Shown: positions 54,540-63,180, numbered from the stretch's first letter. The stretch: 64,000 bases of DNA from Fodinibius salipaludis (GCF_002287075.1 NZ_NSKE01000012.1:62001-126000), one strand, 5' to 3'. Translations and numbers: made by a program. The notes: generated by a model not told the origin, from the letters alone.

Positions 54540-55157
54540 GCGCAGCACCGTAACCCCATCACGCACCGGCAGCATTACCTGCTCAACAGAGTCATCATCC
54601 CGGATCATTTTATTAAGCCGGTCAATAGCCTGGGCTTTATCGGATTCAGTATCCAACACCTCCCCACTCCAGAATACATTGTCGATAACCATGACACCGC
54701 CCTGCTCAAGTCGCGGCAAGATCATCTCATAATAATTGGGATAGTTAATCTTATCCGCATCCAGGAATACAAAATCAAAGCGACCGGAAATAGTGGGAAT
54801 GGTCTCCAACGCCTTACCCATTAGCAGCGTAATCTTGGAACCGGCCTCACTCTTTTCAAAAAAAGTGCGGGCTATATTTTCGTAACGCTCATTATATTCA
54901 CACGTAAATAACTCTCCGTCTTCCGGCAGTGCCTCTGCCATCGTCAGTGCTGAAAATCCCGTAAAGGTACCCACCTCAAGCACGCGTCTGGCTCCCGATA
55001 TTTTGATTAGTATCTCCAATAAACGCCCCACCAACCGTCCGCTTAGCATATCGATATGCTCAAGATTCTTTTCCGAAACCTCAACTAACTCTTTAATAGT
55101 TTCAGAGTGGTCTGTAGTATGATTGATAGCATATTTTTCGATTTCCTCTTTATCCAT
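54531..55157 (-). CDS. SAM-dependent O-methyltransferase, class I (CCoAOMT-like)
   Basis: Soluble methyltransferase of 208 residues. SAM-binding motif LEVGTFTGFSALTMAEALPEDGELFTCE, metal/catalytic region FVFLDADKINYPNYYEMILPRLEQGGVMVIDNVFWSGEVLD, all standard for the caffeoyl-CoA/catechol O-methyltransferase-like family, with the divalent-metal Asp residues present. Bacterial members methylate phenolic or other hydroxyl groups; the substrate is unknown. It is divergent from the acyltransferase gene (82-bp gap) and convergent with the slyD-like gene. Confidence 0.88.
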   Translation of the reverse strand: MDKEEIEKYAINHTTDHSETIKELVEVSEKNLEHIDMLSGRLVGRLLEILIKISGARRVLEVGTFTGFSALTMAEALPEDGELFTCEYNERYENIARTFFEKSEAGSKITLLMGKALETIPTISGRFDFVFLDADKINYPNYYEMILPRLEQGGVMVIDNVFWSGEVLDTESDKAQAIDRLNKMIRDDDSVEQVMLPVRDGVTVLRKK

Positions 55158-55239
55158 AAAAAAGCTCTTATTTAATACTGGAAACTCTACATTAGCCTAA
55201 AGATATTCAGGTCATCAACGCTCAACAAATAATTTCGCC

Positions 55240-55902
55240 GTGAATTTTATTCCCGCTAAAGAATCTCCCGTTTTCATCAAGGTATTTCGCCTGTACACCA
55301 AGCTCCTTTTCAAATGGAGATTCAAAACGGTATGGCTTAAACAAGAGTATGAACCCTGTTCGCAGTGCAAAACTGTTTACTATCTCAACCATCATTCCTG
55401 GTGGGATGGATTGATTCCTCTGATGCTCAATGAGTATCGATTTCGTCAGCAGGCCCGTGCCATTATGGAAGATAAGCAGATGAAAACCTACCCCCTTTTC
55501 CGGAAAATCGGGGCCTTTTCTATTAATCGGGATAATCCTCGCAAAGCCATTTCCTCGCTGCGTTATGCAGTTCAATCATTCGAACGTGACAACGCCAGCC
55601 TATTTATCTATCCCGAGGGTACAATCACCCCTATAGGTAGTTCAATGAATTTCGAGAATGGATTGGCCTGGCTGCACGAAAAAATGGACAATGTAGATTT
55701 TGTGCCCATCGGCATATACATGCACACTATTCGCCATAGTAAACCGGAACTGCACCTTCATGTGGGGCGATCTATTCGTTTGAAGGATTCATTGCCAAAA
55801 GAAGAAAAGACAGCTCATTTCGAAAATGTGCTTGACCAAATGCTGGCAGAATTGCGGGAAACAGCAGGATTCGACAACCGTGAGTTTGAGCAGTTTTTGT
55901 GA
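55240..55902 (+). CDS. PlsC-like 1-acyltransferase (possible carotenoid glycoside acyltransferase)
   Basis: Acyltransferase of 220 residues starting at GTG. The HX4D catalytic motif is His51-His-Ser-Trp-Trp-Asp56 (NHHSWWDGLIPL); the glycerophosphate-binding-like motif is FIYPEGT (Glu126), and GAFSINRDNPRKAISSLR is motif II. The fold is that of 1-acylglycerol-3-phosphate acyltransferases, but in Chlorobiaceae the related CruD esterifies carotenoid glycosides. A CrtC-like hydratase and a GT2 follow within 1.5 kb, so the carotenoid alternative deserves weight; the symbol is left blank because lipid synthesis fits equally from motifs. Confidence 0.75.
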   Translation: MNFIPAKESPVFIKVFRLYTKLLFKWRFKTVWLKQEYEPCSQCKTVYYLNHHSWWDGLIPLMLNEYRFRQQARAIMEDKQMKTYPLFRKIGAFSINRDNPRKAISSLRYAVQSFERDNASLFIYPEGTITPIGSSMNFENGLAWLHEKMDNVDFVPIGIYMHTIRHSKPELHLHVGRSIRLKDSLPKEEKTAHFENVLDQMLAELRETAGFDNREFEQFL

Positions 55903-55921
55903 TATAATTTCAAACTACATG

Positions 55922-56097
55922 CCATCCGACCGCTGGCTTTGCGATCGGATGGATATATTATTAGCAATTTATTGCCTTGAAGTGTGAACTCTTCAACCGG
56001 CCACAATTACGTACCGCAGCAGAGCTACGGTACGAGATAGGAATCATAGGAAAATCATTAATAGATCTCCGGAGATTTTGAAAACTCCTGGGATCTA
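55922..56097. repeat. Three tandem hairpins between the acyltransferase and CrtC-like genes
   Basis: CCATCCGA/TCGGATGG (55922-55952), GTACCGCAGC/GCTACGGTAC (56011-56033, 9 of 10 pairs) and TAGATC..GGAG/CTCC..GATCTA (56062-56097, 11 of 13 pairs). They occupy the gap between two convergent genes and may end transcription from either side, but no long T run follows. Confidence 0.5.
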
Positions 56098-56110
56098 ATG
56101 AATCAATTAA

Positions 56111-57190
56111 TCACCACGTCCATCGGTAGAGTCGCTGCGAACGCTGTACCCAATGCGGGCCCTCAGATTTGTACCATATCCGCATATTCACAAACGGCCA
56201 AAAGAATTTGGTATAGATACGATCTGGACGGATATACTCGCTAATCCCCTTCGTTGATTCCACTACGCCCTCATCAGGAATTCTCAGGAAAGCATCACTT
56301 TTATAGCGCTGGTAAAACGGTCCGTTGTCAAGCAATTGCGACTGCTGCACGCGGATTTCAATATTACCAGAACGAAAGCCCAGTTTTCGAGCCGTTTTTA
56401 ACCCAAATAACGTTAGTCCCTTATCGGCCGACTCAACCTCTTCAAAGGTTTTCAACACCTCTCCATTTTGACTCTCAATAAGCCAGGCCCGGTGCTGTTG
56501 CTCGTCGCTTCGATTCATCACATAGTACACCAACGTAGCATAATCGAAGTGGAAACGTCCCCAATACCAGTCGTCAAACTCATTTCTCATGGGCTCATTT
56601 CCGGCATTCTGATCGTGATATCCCATTCCGCCGAATTGGACTTTTCGCTTCTCCCCTTTTATTTCGAGATTCAAATCAGCAGATATATCCGCCCTCGGCT
56701 GTACCAAGTTCCAGGTGTGTCCTGTGGATGTGTTATCACCGTTCTTAAAAAGATTGCCACTGTTAGCACTTTCAAATACAATCGTCCCTTTCAGTTGATC
56801 CCCATTCGGCAACTTTTCGTTAAGCTGTAACTCATATTGCAACTGCTCCCCATCCAAATGCCCTTCCATCTTATGAGTACCTATTTTTACCAGTGGCTTA
56901 TCCCCATCAAATTCACAAGCTGATTTATCGAATTCGGTAAAGCTGTAATAGAGGGGTTCACCATACTCATAAATGGAAATACTAATCGCCGGGTGGTCGA
57001 CGGGAGAAGGATTTTTATCCGCCAGAAGGGCCCCATTATATCGCGTGGAAAACGGATTCCCTTCATACAATATGACAACAAAACTGAATCGATCATCCGA
57101 AGAAACACCATCGAAGTACCACCATTGGTAGCCGCCGGAGGTGTGATCGGGTTGACGTACATCTTTCGAAAAATCGGAAAGTATCTTCAT
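56111..57190 (-). CDS. crtC: CrtC-like carotenoid 1,2-hydratase
   Basis: 359 residues of the CrtC/hydroxyneurosporene synthase family, a lipocalin-like two-domain beta protein that adds water to the psi-end of acyclic carotenoids. The N-terminal signature SGGYQWWYFDGVS (WWYFD) and the central GMGYHDQNAG (His192), followed by FDDWYWGRFHFDYATLVYYV, are the family hallmarks; the Asp and Glu residues nearby are candidates for the acid-base step. The gene is convergent with the acyltransferase and divergent from the GT2 gene, suggesting one pigment locus. CrtC-like proteins of unknown function also exist, so confidence is moderate. Confidence 0.75.
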   Translation of the reverse strand: MKILSDFSKDVRQPDHTSGGYQWWYFDGVSSDDRFSFVVILYEGNPFSTRYNGALLADKNPSPVDHPAISISIYEYGEPLYYSFTEFDKSACEFDGDKPLVKIGTHKMEGHLDGEQLQYELQLNEKLPNGDQLKGTIVFESANSGNLFKNGDNTSTGHTWNLVQPRADISADLNLEIKGEKRKVQFGGMGYHDQNAGNEPMRNEFDDWYWGRFHFDYATLVYYVMNRSDEQQHRAWLIESQNGEVLKTFEEVESADKGLTLFGLKTARKLGFRSGNIEIRVQQSQLLDNGPFYQRYKSDAFLRIPDEGVVESTKGISEYIRPDRIYTKFFWPFVNMRIWYKSEGPHWVQRSQRLYRWTW

Positions 57191-57266
57191 GAACTGCCAA
57201 TTAAATAGTTTAAGCGATCAGCTGCAAGCTGTTTGATCTTATGACTGACACCGCTACCTTTTAGTG

Positions 57267-58433
57267 ATGACAATTTTACTCTACATAGCACTGGGATACC
57301 TGTTAATTACAGGTGGAATTTTATATCTCAATAAAAGGGATTTTACCCCTTTGCCGCCCACACCGCGCAACTATTTTGACGAGCAGGCACCGCCGGTAAC
57401 TATCTGTATTCCTGCCCGCAATGAAGCTAACTCTATTGAACGGTGCGTGCGTTCCGCCATCGACCAACAATATCCCAATCATCATGTTATAGTACTTGAT
57501 GACCAATCTACCGACGGCACTTCTGAAATTTTGCATTCGCTCTGCGAACAATATCCCGATACCCTAACTGTGATTGATGGGAACCCCAAACCCGACGACT
57601 GGCTGGGAAAATCGTGGGCCTGTCACCAACTTTCTGAGCAGGCCCTGGGCGATATCCTTGTTTTTATTGATGCTGATACCTGGCTGGAACCGGAAACAAC
57701 CTCCAGAGTCGTGCGCACGATGGGGAGTGACATCGTCGATTTCATCACTCTCTGGCCAATGCAAAAATTCGGGTCGTTCTGGGAGAAAACGGTAATCCCG
57801 CTCGTCTATTTTGCCCTTCTTACCCTCTTACCTACGCGCTATGTCTATCAATCTCCGAAATGGCTACCCCAATTTTTAAAGCGGAAAATGGCTCCCTTCT
57901 TTGCCGCTGCCAACGGACAGTTTATGGCATTCAAAAAGGGTGCCTATAAAGCCATTGACGGTCATCAATCCGTAAAAAAAGAGATTGTTGAAGATGTTGA
58001 ACTGGCAAAAAATATCAAAAAAGGTGGATTTCGCATGAAGATGTATCACGGCAAAAATGCGGTAAGCTGTCGCATGTATGAATCGGGAGAAGAACTCTGG
58101 CAGGGATTTCGCAAAAATTTCTTTGCCGGCTTTGGTCACAATCCCGTTTTGTTTATCGGAATGGGACTGTTACACATTATCACCTTTATTATTCCCTTGC
58201 TAAGTCTGCCCTTCTTGTTCCTGTGGGGATCGACCAAAGCCCTCCTCTTAGCTCTGGCTGCCGTTTTGCTAATGTATATCCAACGCTTTTCGGTGGACAA
58301 ATGGTTTGGCTGGAAATTCCGATACGGATTACTGCATCCGCTGGGTGTTGGGTGGTACCAGGTGCTTGGAATACGAGTGCTTTCGGATTATTTCAACGGG
58401 GAGTCGGCACAGTGGAAAGATCGCAATATCTGA
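57267..58433 (+). CDS. Family 2 glycosyltransferase, CruC/CrtQ-like
   Basis: Inner-membrane GT2 of 388 residues. An N-terminal helix (MTILLYIALGYLLITGGILYL) is followed by the GT-A domain VTICIPARNEANSIERCVRSAIDQQYPNHHVIVLDDQSTDGT, the DxD-type FIDADT (Asp135/Asp137), EDVELAKNIKKGG and a late WQGFRKNFF, then three C-terminal helices. It is similar in layout to GTs that add glucose to carotenoids (CruC, CrtQ) and, in the same position, might glycosylate the hydroxyl made by the CrtC-like enzyme. A GTG 3 bp upstream is also possible; the ATG is preferred. The hydroxyl-glycosyl-acyl order of enzymes fits a salinixanthin- or chlorobactene-glucoside-ester-type pigment. Confidence 0.75.
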   Translation: MTILLYIALGYLLITGGILYLNKRDFTPLPPTPRNYFDEQAPPVTICIPARNEANSIERCVRSAIDQQYPNHHVIVLDDQSTDGTSEILHSLCEQYPDTLTVIDGNPKPDDWLGKSWACHQLSEQALGDILVFIDADTWLEPETTSRVVRTMGSDIVDFITLWPMQKFGSFWEKTVIPLVYFALLTLLPTRYVYQSPKWLPQFLKRKMAPFFAAANGQFMAFKKGAYKAIDGHQSVKKEIVEDVELAKNIKKGGFRMKMYHGKNAVSCRMYESGEELWQGFRKNFFAGFGHNPVLFIGMGLLHIITFIIPLLSLPFLFLWGSTKALLLALAAVLLMYIQRFSVDKWFGWKFRYGLLHPLGVGWYQVLGIRVLSDYFNGESAQWKDRNI

Positions 58434-58507
58434 TTCTCTGATCAGCTGCTGCAATCTCAATTAATCACTGTTTATTTTTATCTGCAAAGTATCCATATTG
58501 CGGATAG

Positions 58508-59425
58508 ATGAAGAAAGCCATTGACAAATATCTACGCTATTTAAAGGTTGAGCGAAATGCTTCAGACCATACGATCACTTCGTATAAAAACGACCTGACT
58601 CAATTTCTCGAATTTTGCGCTGTCTATTTTGATGAGTCAGAAGAAAATGTTGATATCACCGAAATCGAACGACTGACGATACGCCTTTGGCTTGGAAAGC
58701 TGTCTGAGCGCGGCTTGGCCAAAAGTTCGATTGCAAGAAAAGTCGCTGCCGTTCGTTCCTTTTGTAAGTATTGTTTTAAACGAGGAATTGTAGAACAGAA
58801 TCCGGCACATTTGCTAATTGTCCCCAAGAAAGATAAGCCTTTGCCCAAAACGGCCAATGCGGAAGATTTGAACAGAATGATGGATCTGGCCGAAGGCAAC
58901 ACACCAAAATCAGCCCAAAACAGGGCTATTTTAGAATTGCTGTACGGAACGGGCATTCGATTGAGTGAGTTGGTAAATCTCAATGAAGAGGACATCAATT
59001 TTAAGCTAAATCAGATTAAGGTATTAGGTAAGGGCGCAAAGCAGCGTATTGTCCCCTACGGAAAGCAAGCCGGTAATGCATTGAAAAAGCATCTTGAAAC
59101 CAAACAAGATTTATATGGCGAGCGGACTGATGCCGATGCCCGGAAGGCTGTTTTTATTGCGGCAAGCGGGCAGCGTCTGTATCCGCGTGCAGTACAACGT
59201 ATTGTAAAAGATTATCTGGAGCGTGCCAGCGAAGTAACGCAAAAAAGTCCGCACGTATTACGACATAGCTTTGCGACGCACCTTCTCGATCAGGGGGCCG
59301 ATATAAGAGTAATTAAAGAATTATTGGGCCATGCGAATCTGGCCGCTACACAAGTTTACACGCACACTTCAGTTGAACGACTGAAAAACGTATACGAAAT
59401 AGCTCATCCAAGAGCTAAAAACTAA
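58508..59425 (+). CDS. xerC: Tyrosine site-specific recombinase XerC/XerD
   Basis: Chromosome-dimer-resolution recombinase of 305 residues. N-terminal SAM-like DNA-binding domain (KYLRYLKVERNASDHTITSYKNDLTQFL), catalytic Arg151 (GTGIRLSELVNL), Lys in KVLGKGAKQRIVP, His249-x2-Arg252 (HVLRHSFATHLLDQGADIRVIKELLGHANLAATQVYTHTS), His275, and the nucleophile Tyr284. All catalytic residues are present. XerC and XerD are hard to tell apart alone. hpf follows after 24 bp; such a xer-hpf pair is usual in Bacteroidota-type genomes (from memory). Confidence 0.93.
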   Translation: MKKAIDKYLRYLKVERNASDHTITSYKNDLTQFLEFCAVYFDESEENVDITEIERLTIRLWLGKLSERGLAKSSIARKVAAVRSFCKYCFKRGIVEQNPAHLLIVPKKDKPLPKTANAEDLNRMMDLAEGNTPKSAQNRAILELLYGTGIRLSELVNLNEEDINFKLNQIKVLGKGAKQRIVPYGKQAGNALKKHLETKQDLYGERTDADARKAVFIAASGQRLYPRAVQRIVKDYLERASEVTQKSPHVLRHSFATHLLDQGADIRVIKELLGHANLAATQVYTHTSVERLKNVYEIAHPRAKN

Positions 59426-59433
59426 AGTTAACT

Positions 59434-59440
59434 TAGGAGG
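59434..59440 (+). promoter_or_regulatory. Strong Shine-Dalgarno for hpf
   Basis: AGGAGGT lies about 9 nt before the hpf ATG. It is one of few strong SD sites in the window and fits a gene that must be translated when growth slows. Confidence 0.5.
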
Positions 59441-59449
59441 TACAATTTT

Positions 59450-59749
59450 ATGAAAACTACGTTCACGGCAAGACATTTTGATGCAAGCACAGAACTCCAT
59501 GAATATGCCGAAGATGCGGTACAGAAATTAGACCAGTTTTATGATCGAATATTAACCTGTGATATTGTCCTTCAACCGGTGCCTGACGATGAAAATCCAC
59601 AACAGGCCGAATTAAACGTAAAGGTTCCCCAAAAGTTAATTAATGCAAAAGAACAAGCCTCCTCGTACGAGCAGGCGATAAATATGGTCATTGAAAATGT
59701 GACTCGTCAACTCAAAAAATATAAACAAAAAACCCTAAACAAGCGGTAA
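59450..59749 (+). CDS. hpf: Ribosome hibernation-promoting factor (short form)
   Basis: 99-residue HPF/RaiA-type protein that binds the decoding centre and mRNA channel of 30S subunits in slow growth. Fold markers are TFTARHFDASTELHEYAEDAVQKLDQFYDRI, then NVKVPQKLINAKEQASSYEQAINMVIENVTRQLKKYK. It lacks the C-terminal dimerisation domain of long HPF. It is in a transcription unit with xerC upstream and hprK 5 bp downstream. Confidence 0.93.
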   Translation: MKTTFTARHFDASTELHEYAEDAVQKLDQFYDRILTCDIVLQPVPDDENPQQAELNVKVPQKLINAKEQASSYEQAINMVIENVTRQLKKYKQKTLNKR

Positions 59750-59754
59750 TTATC

Positions 59755-60783
59755 ATGCCTTTCGGTGACCATGAATCAATACCAAAAAAAGAAAAGATTC
59801 CCGTATCTTATCTTGTTGAACGTCTTCAGGAACGCGTTCAAATAGATCTTCAAAACTTTGTTGCCGAAAGTACTGCCGATCAGCGCTATGTTACCGAGGC
59901 GGATTTACACCGCCCCGGGCTGGCGCTGGCCGGATTTGTAAAGCTTTTTACCCATCAGCGAATACAAATAATCGGGAATACCGAAACAAACTATTTAGAA
60001 GACCTTTCGAAAAAAGAACAGATCGATGCTTTTAAAAATATTACACAATTTGATATTCCTGTTCTAATTATAACGCACAACAATGTTCTGCCCGATTATC
60101 TCTTAGAAATAGCTGACGAGGAAAATATTCCTGTATACGGTACTTCTCTGGAAACCACGCATTTCATGCATTTAACGCGGGACTTTCTGGAAGACCAATT
60201 TGCCCTGCAAACCATGGTGCATGGCTCTATGGTGGATGTCTACGGCATCGGTATTTTAATTGCCGGAAAATCGGGTATCGGTAAAAGTGAGGTCGCCCTT
60301 GATCTGGTTGAACGAGGCCATCGCCTGGTAGCTGATGATGTGGTAATTCTTACCAAGAAAAGCAATGTACTGATGACCTCTGCAACCGAAATGAACAAGC
60401 ATTTTATGGAAATACGCGGTCTCGGCATCATCGATATTATGTCGATGTTTGGGGTCCGGGCCATTCGCTACCAAAAACGGCTTGAGGTAGTACTGGAGCT
60501 TTCGCTGTGGGATGAATCCAAAGATATTGAACGCACCGGCTTAAACCGCGACACCACTTCTATTCTCGGCGTCGATATCCCACTCATTAATCTCCCTATT
60601 ACGCCCGGTAAAAACATCACAGTCATTGCCGAGGTAATTGCCATGAATTACCTACTGCGTCACTACGGTTATGATGCAGCAGAAGCTTTCCAAGACAAGG
60701 TCAAATCACATATTGCCAACAAAACAGATCCCAATGCTATGCCTCGCAGGGCGATCGAGTATTTTGAGGGCGATATCGAGTAA
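59755..60783 (+). CDS. hprK: HPr(Ser) kinase/phosphorylase
   Basis: Bifunctional sensor enzyme of 342 residues. N-terminal domain, then the Walker A GKSGIGKS at 171-178, LVADDVVI with the catalytic Asp pair, and the K-loop/capsule region MEIRGLGIIDIMSMFG. All are intact. In Firmicutes it phosphorylates HPr on Ser46; in many Gram-negatives lacking a sugar PTS it probably acts on an HPr-like protein in a regulatory, not transport, role. No PTS gene is in the window. Close coupling with hpf (5 bp) suggests shared growth-state control. Confidence 0.95.
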   Translation: MPFGDHESIPKKEKIPVSYLVERLQERVQIDLQNFVAESTADQRYVTEADLHRPGLALAGFVKLFTHQRIQIIGNTETNYLEDLSKKEQIDAFKNITQFDIPVLIITHNNVLPDYLLEIADEENIPVYGTSLETTHFMHLTRDFLEDQFALQTMVHGSMVDVYGIGILIAGKSGIGKSEVALDLVERGHRLVADDVVILTKKSNVLMTSATEMNKHFMEIRGLGIIDIMSMFGVRAIRYQKRLEVVLELSLWDESKDIERTGLNRDTTSILGVDIPLINLPITPGKNITVIAEVIAMNYLLRHYGYDAAEAFQDKVKSHIANKTDPNAMPRRAIEYFEGDIE

Positions 60784-60897
60784 CGAGACAGATTCCCCTT
60801 TTGAAAATTTGCTATGTATCACTACTTTAAGACTGTTTTGTAACAAACGGCTTTTTATCTTCTCTTGCTTATAGATCAGTATGAAAACAAATCATCT

Positions 60898-61872
60898 ATG
60901 GCTTTAAACAACTATTACTACTACGACGAACAGAGCTGTGAGTTCGTACCCGTTGAATACAACAGCTTAGAACGTATTGTATACACGGCTTGTATCTGGA
61001 TTTTGTGCGGTGTGGTACTTTCCGGAGTTGGCATTTCTATTCTTTCCTTTTCGGTAGGTACACCGGCAGAAATTGCCCTAAAAGCAGAAAACCAGGAGCT
61101 TATCAATCAGCTGGAGCAAACCAAGACTAAAATTCAGGATTTGGACCAGGAAGTTGATCAGCTGGCCAAAGCCGATAATGAAATGTATCGATCGGTATTG
61201 GGTATGGAGGAAATTCCATATGATGAACGTCAGGCCGGTGCCGGTGGTGCTGATGTGTATTCCGAATTTGATGTATATAGCCAGGAAACCTCAGAGATTC
61301 TAAAATGGACGGCTGAAAATCTGGAAAGCCTGGAACGAAGCATCAATATACAGCAGGTGAGCTTCAACGAAATAAAAGAATATTACAACAATAATCAGGA
61401 AAAAATGAAGCATATTCCTGCCATTAAACCAACTGAGGGCATTATTCTTAGTGGATTTGGGATGCGTTATCACCCGGTATTGGGCTATGAACGTCAACAC
61501 GAAGGACTCGACTTCAGAGCAAACGTAGGAACCGAAATTTTTGCTACGGGCGACGGCGTTGTCAAATATGCCGGATTAAAAGGTACATATGGAAGACTGC
61601 TTATTGTTGACCATGATTACGGATACGAAAGTTATTATGCACACCTCTCCTCTTTTGCCAAAGGCATAAAGCCTGGCACAAAGGTTAAGCGTGGCGATCT
61701 GATCGGTTTTACCGGCCAGTCGGGCATGGTTGAAGGACCACACTTGCACTACGAAATCCGAAAAAGCAGTGATCCCATCGACCCCCTTAACTTCTTATTC
61801 GCTGATACTACCCCCGAAGAATACATGATGTATAAGGAGATTGTTGAGAATAACCATCGGTCTATGGATTAA
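60898..61872 (+). CDS. M23 family murein peptidase with coiled coil
   Basis: 324 residues from the ATG at 60898, preferred over an in-frame TTG 33 bp upstream because homologues begin with a short NNYYYYDEQSC-type motif. One membrane helix (IVYTACIWILCGVVLSGVGISILSF) is followed by a coiled coil (KAENQELINQLEQTKTKIQDLDQEVDQLA) and an M23 domain with GFGMRYHPVLGYERQHEGLDF (zinc His and Asp) and HLHYEIRK. The HxxxD and HxH zinc ligands are intact, so it is probably an active endopeptidase, or a divisome regulator. A second M23 protein is at 26382-27671. Confidence 0.9.
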   Translation: MALNNYYYYDEQSCEFVPVEYNSLERIVYTACIWILCGVVLSGVGISILSFSVGTPAEIALKAENQELINQLEQTKTKIQDLDQEVDQLAKADNEMYRSVLGMEEIPYDERQAGAGGADVYSEFDVYSQETSEILKWTAENLESLERSINIQQVSFNEIKEYYNNNQEKMKHIPAIKPTEGIILSGFGMRYHPVLGYERQHEGLDFRANVGTEIFATGDGVVKYAGLKGTYGRLLIVDHDYGYESYYAHLSSFAKGIKPGTKVKRGDLIGFTGQSGMVEGPHLHYEIRKSSDPIDPLNFLFADTTPEEYMMYKEIVENNHRSMD

Positions 61873-61903
61873 CCCGCTACCCTTCTACTAAAACAAATTT
61901 TAT

Positions 61904-61932
61904 AAGGCTGCCTTCAGGGCAGCCTTTTTTTA
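61904..61932 (+). terminator. Terminator after the M23 gene
   Basis: AAGGCTGCC pairs with GGCAGCCTT (loop TTCAG), followed by a run of T. It lies about 30 bp after the stop and 30 bp before the convergent trmH stop. Confidence 0.9.
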
Positions 61933-61959
61933 ATTTATAACTGTTTAGAGCTGGCGCCA

Positions 61960-62646
61960 TTATTCTTCCTGCTCTTCCAAATACCGTTTTATAAGTTTTT
62001 CCGGAGCTCGCACTGATTTTTTAAGCCACTCAAATTGCAAATCCAGCTTTTCTGATTCCTCCAGTGCCCAGTCGTCCCTGCTTTTTCTAAGCCGAGTACT
62101 CAAATCATACAGGCAGAGTGCAGCGCTTACCGATATATTAAAGCTTTCGCTGAATCCAACCATCGGAATTTTAGCATATCCATCGGCATGCTCCAGTGCA
62201 TAATCCGACAGCCCGGTAAGCTCGGCCCCAAAAACCAGGGCTGTCTTTTGGTCAATTGAAACCTCATCAATCGTCACGTCATTTTCATGTGGAGTAGTTG
62301 CTATAATTTGATATCCTTTTTCTTTTAACTGCCGGTAACAGTGCTCCGTATTATTCTTTCCGGTTTGATTATAAGACTGCAACGTAATCCATTGATCAGC
62401 ACCAATGGTTACCCCTTCATTAGGGTCAAACTCATTTTTGTTTTCAATGATATGCACATCCTGTATCCCAAAACAATCGCAACTTCGCAATACAGCACTG
62501 GCATTGTGCGGCTGATAGATATCCTCTAAAATAACCGACAAATGGCGTGTGCGTTTATCAATTACTTCATTAATTCTCTCCCACCTATCTTCAGTGGCAA
62601 ATTGTCGTAAATACTGTATCAACTGGGATTTCAAGGTGTTATTCAT
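61960..62646 (-). CDS. trmH: tRNA (guanosine(18)-2'-O)-methyltransferase TrmH
   Basis: SPOUT methyltransferase of 228 residues. Motif 1 NASAVLRSCDCFGIQDVHII, motif 2 TALVFGAELTGLSDYALEHAD and motif 3 AKIPMVGFSESFNISVSAALCLYDL are those of TrmH/SpoU, with the conserved Arg-Asn-Glu residues of the knot. The N-terminal extension RQFATEDRWERINEVIDKRTRHLSVILEDIYQPHN is TrmH-like, so Gm18 of tRNA is the likeliest target; rRNA targets cannot be excluded. Confidence 0.9.
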   Translation of the reverse strand: MNNTLKSQLIQYLRQFATEDRWERINEVIDKRTRHLSVILEDIYQPHNASAVLRSCDCFGIQDVHIIENKNEFDPNEGVTIGADQWITLQSYNQTGKNNTEHCYRQLKEKGYQIIATTPHENDVTIDEVSIDQKTALVFGAELTGLSDYALEHADGYAKIPMVGFSESFNISVSAALCLYDLSTRLRKSRDDWALEESEKLDLQFEWLKKSVRAPEKLIKRYLEEQEE

Positions 62647-62736
62647 AAATAAAATAAGGGAGTCTGTTTTTAATCCTTAGAAATGTTATAATGTTTTTGA
62701 GTTGTTCTTTATTTCTTACCAAAAAACGGAGGTCTT

Positions 62737-63180
62737 ATGCTTGTGCGGGATATCTTAAAAAACAAGGGAACCAAAGTCTATTCCATAGCTCCTAATGAAA
62801 CTGTTTATCAGGCCATTAGCAAGATGGATGAGTATGACATCGGAGCGCTTATCGTATTGGAAGATCAGCAGTTGAAAGGAATTATCAGTGAACGCGATTA
62901 CCGAAGTGATGTTATTTTAAAAGGACGTTCTTCGAAAAGTACAAACGTTCACGAAATAATGACCAAAGATGTGTATTGTGTAACCCGTGAGGAATCCGTG
63001 GAAGCCTGCATGTCAATTATGACGGATAAAAAAATACGTCACCTACCGGTTATGGAAGGTGATACCGTAACCGGTGTTGTTTCTATTGGGGATTTGGTTA
63101 AATCTATTATTTCCAAGCAGAAGTTTGAGATCAAGAATATGCGACAATATATACAGGGAGAAGCAACATATCCCGGCTGA
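62737..63180 (+). CDS. Two-CBS-domain protein
   Basis: 147-residue protein built of two CBS domains, GTKVYSIAPNETVYQAISKMDEYDIGALIVLEDQQLKGIISERDYRSDVI and IMTKDVYCVTREESVEACMSIMTDKKIRHLPVMEGDTVTGVVSIGDLV. CBS pairs bind adenosine nucleotides and act as energy sensors, usually as regulatory partners of other proteins. The start has a strong SD (GGAGG). No catalytic domain or obvious partner is next to it. Confidence 0.88.
   Translation: MLVRDILKNKGTKVYSIAPNETVYQAISKMDEYDIGALIVLEDQQLKGIISERDYRSDVILKGRSSKSTNVHEIMTKDVYCVTREESVEACMSIMTDKKIRHLPVMEGDTVTGVVSIGDLVKSIISKQKFEIKNMRQYIQGEATYPG

Noticed and set aside
57233-57262. TTG-N19-TACCTTTT resembling a promoter before the GT2 gene
   Set aside because: The start of transcription would fall at or beyond the GT2 start codon, and the -7 box lacks its final G.
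57219-58450. Sequence GATCAGCTGC on both sides of the GT2 gene
   Set aside because: Only 10 bp shared with no further matching flank; likely chance.
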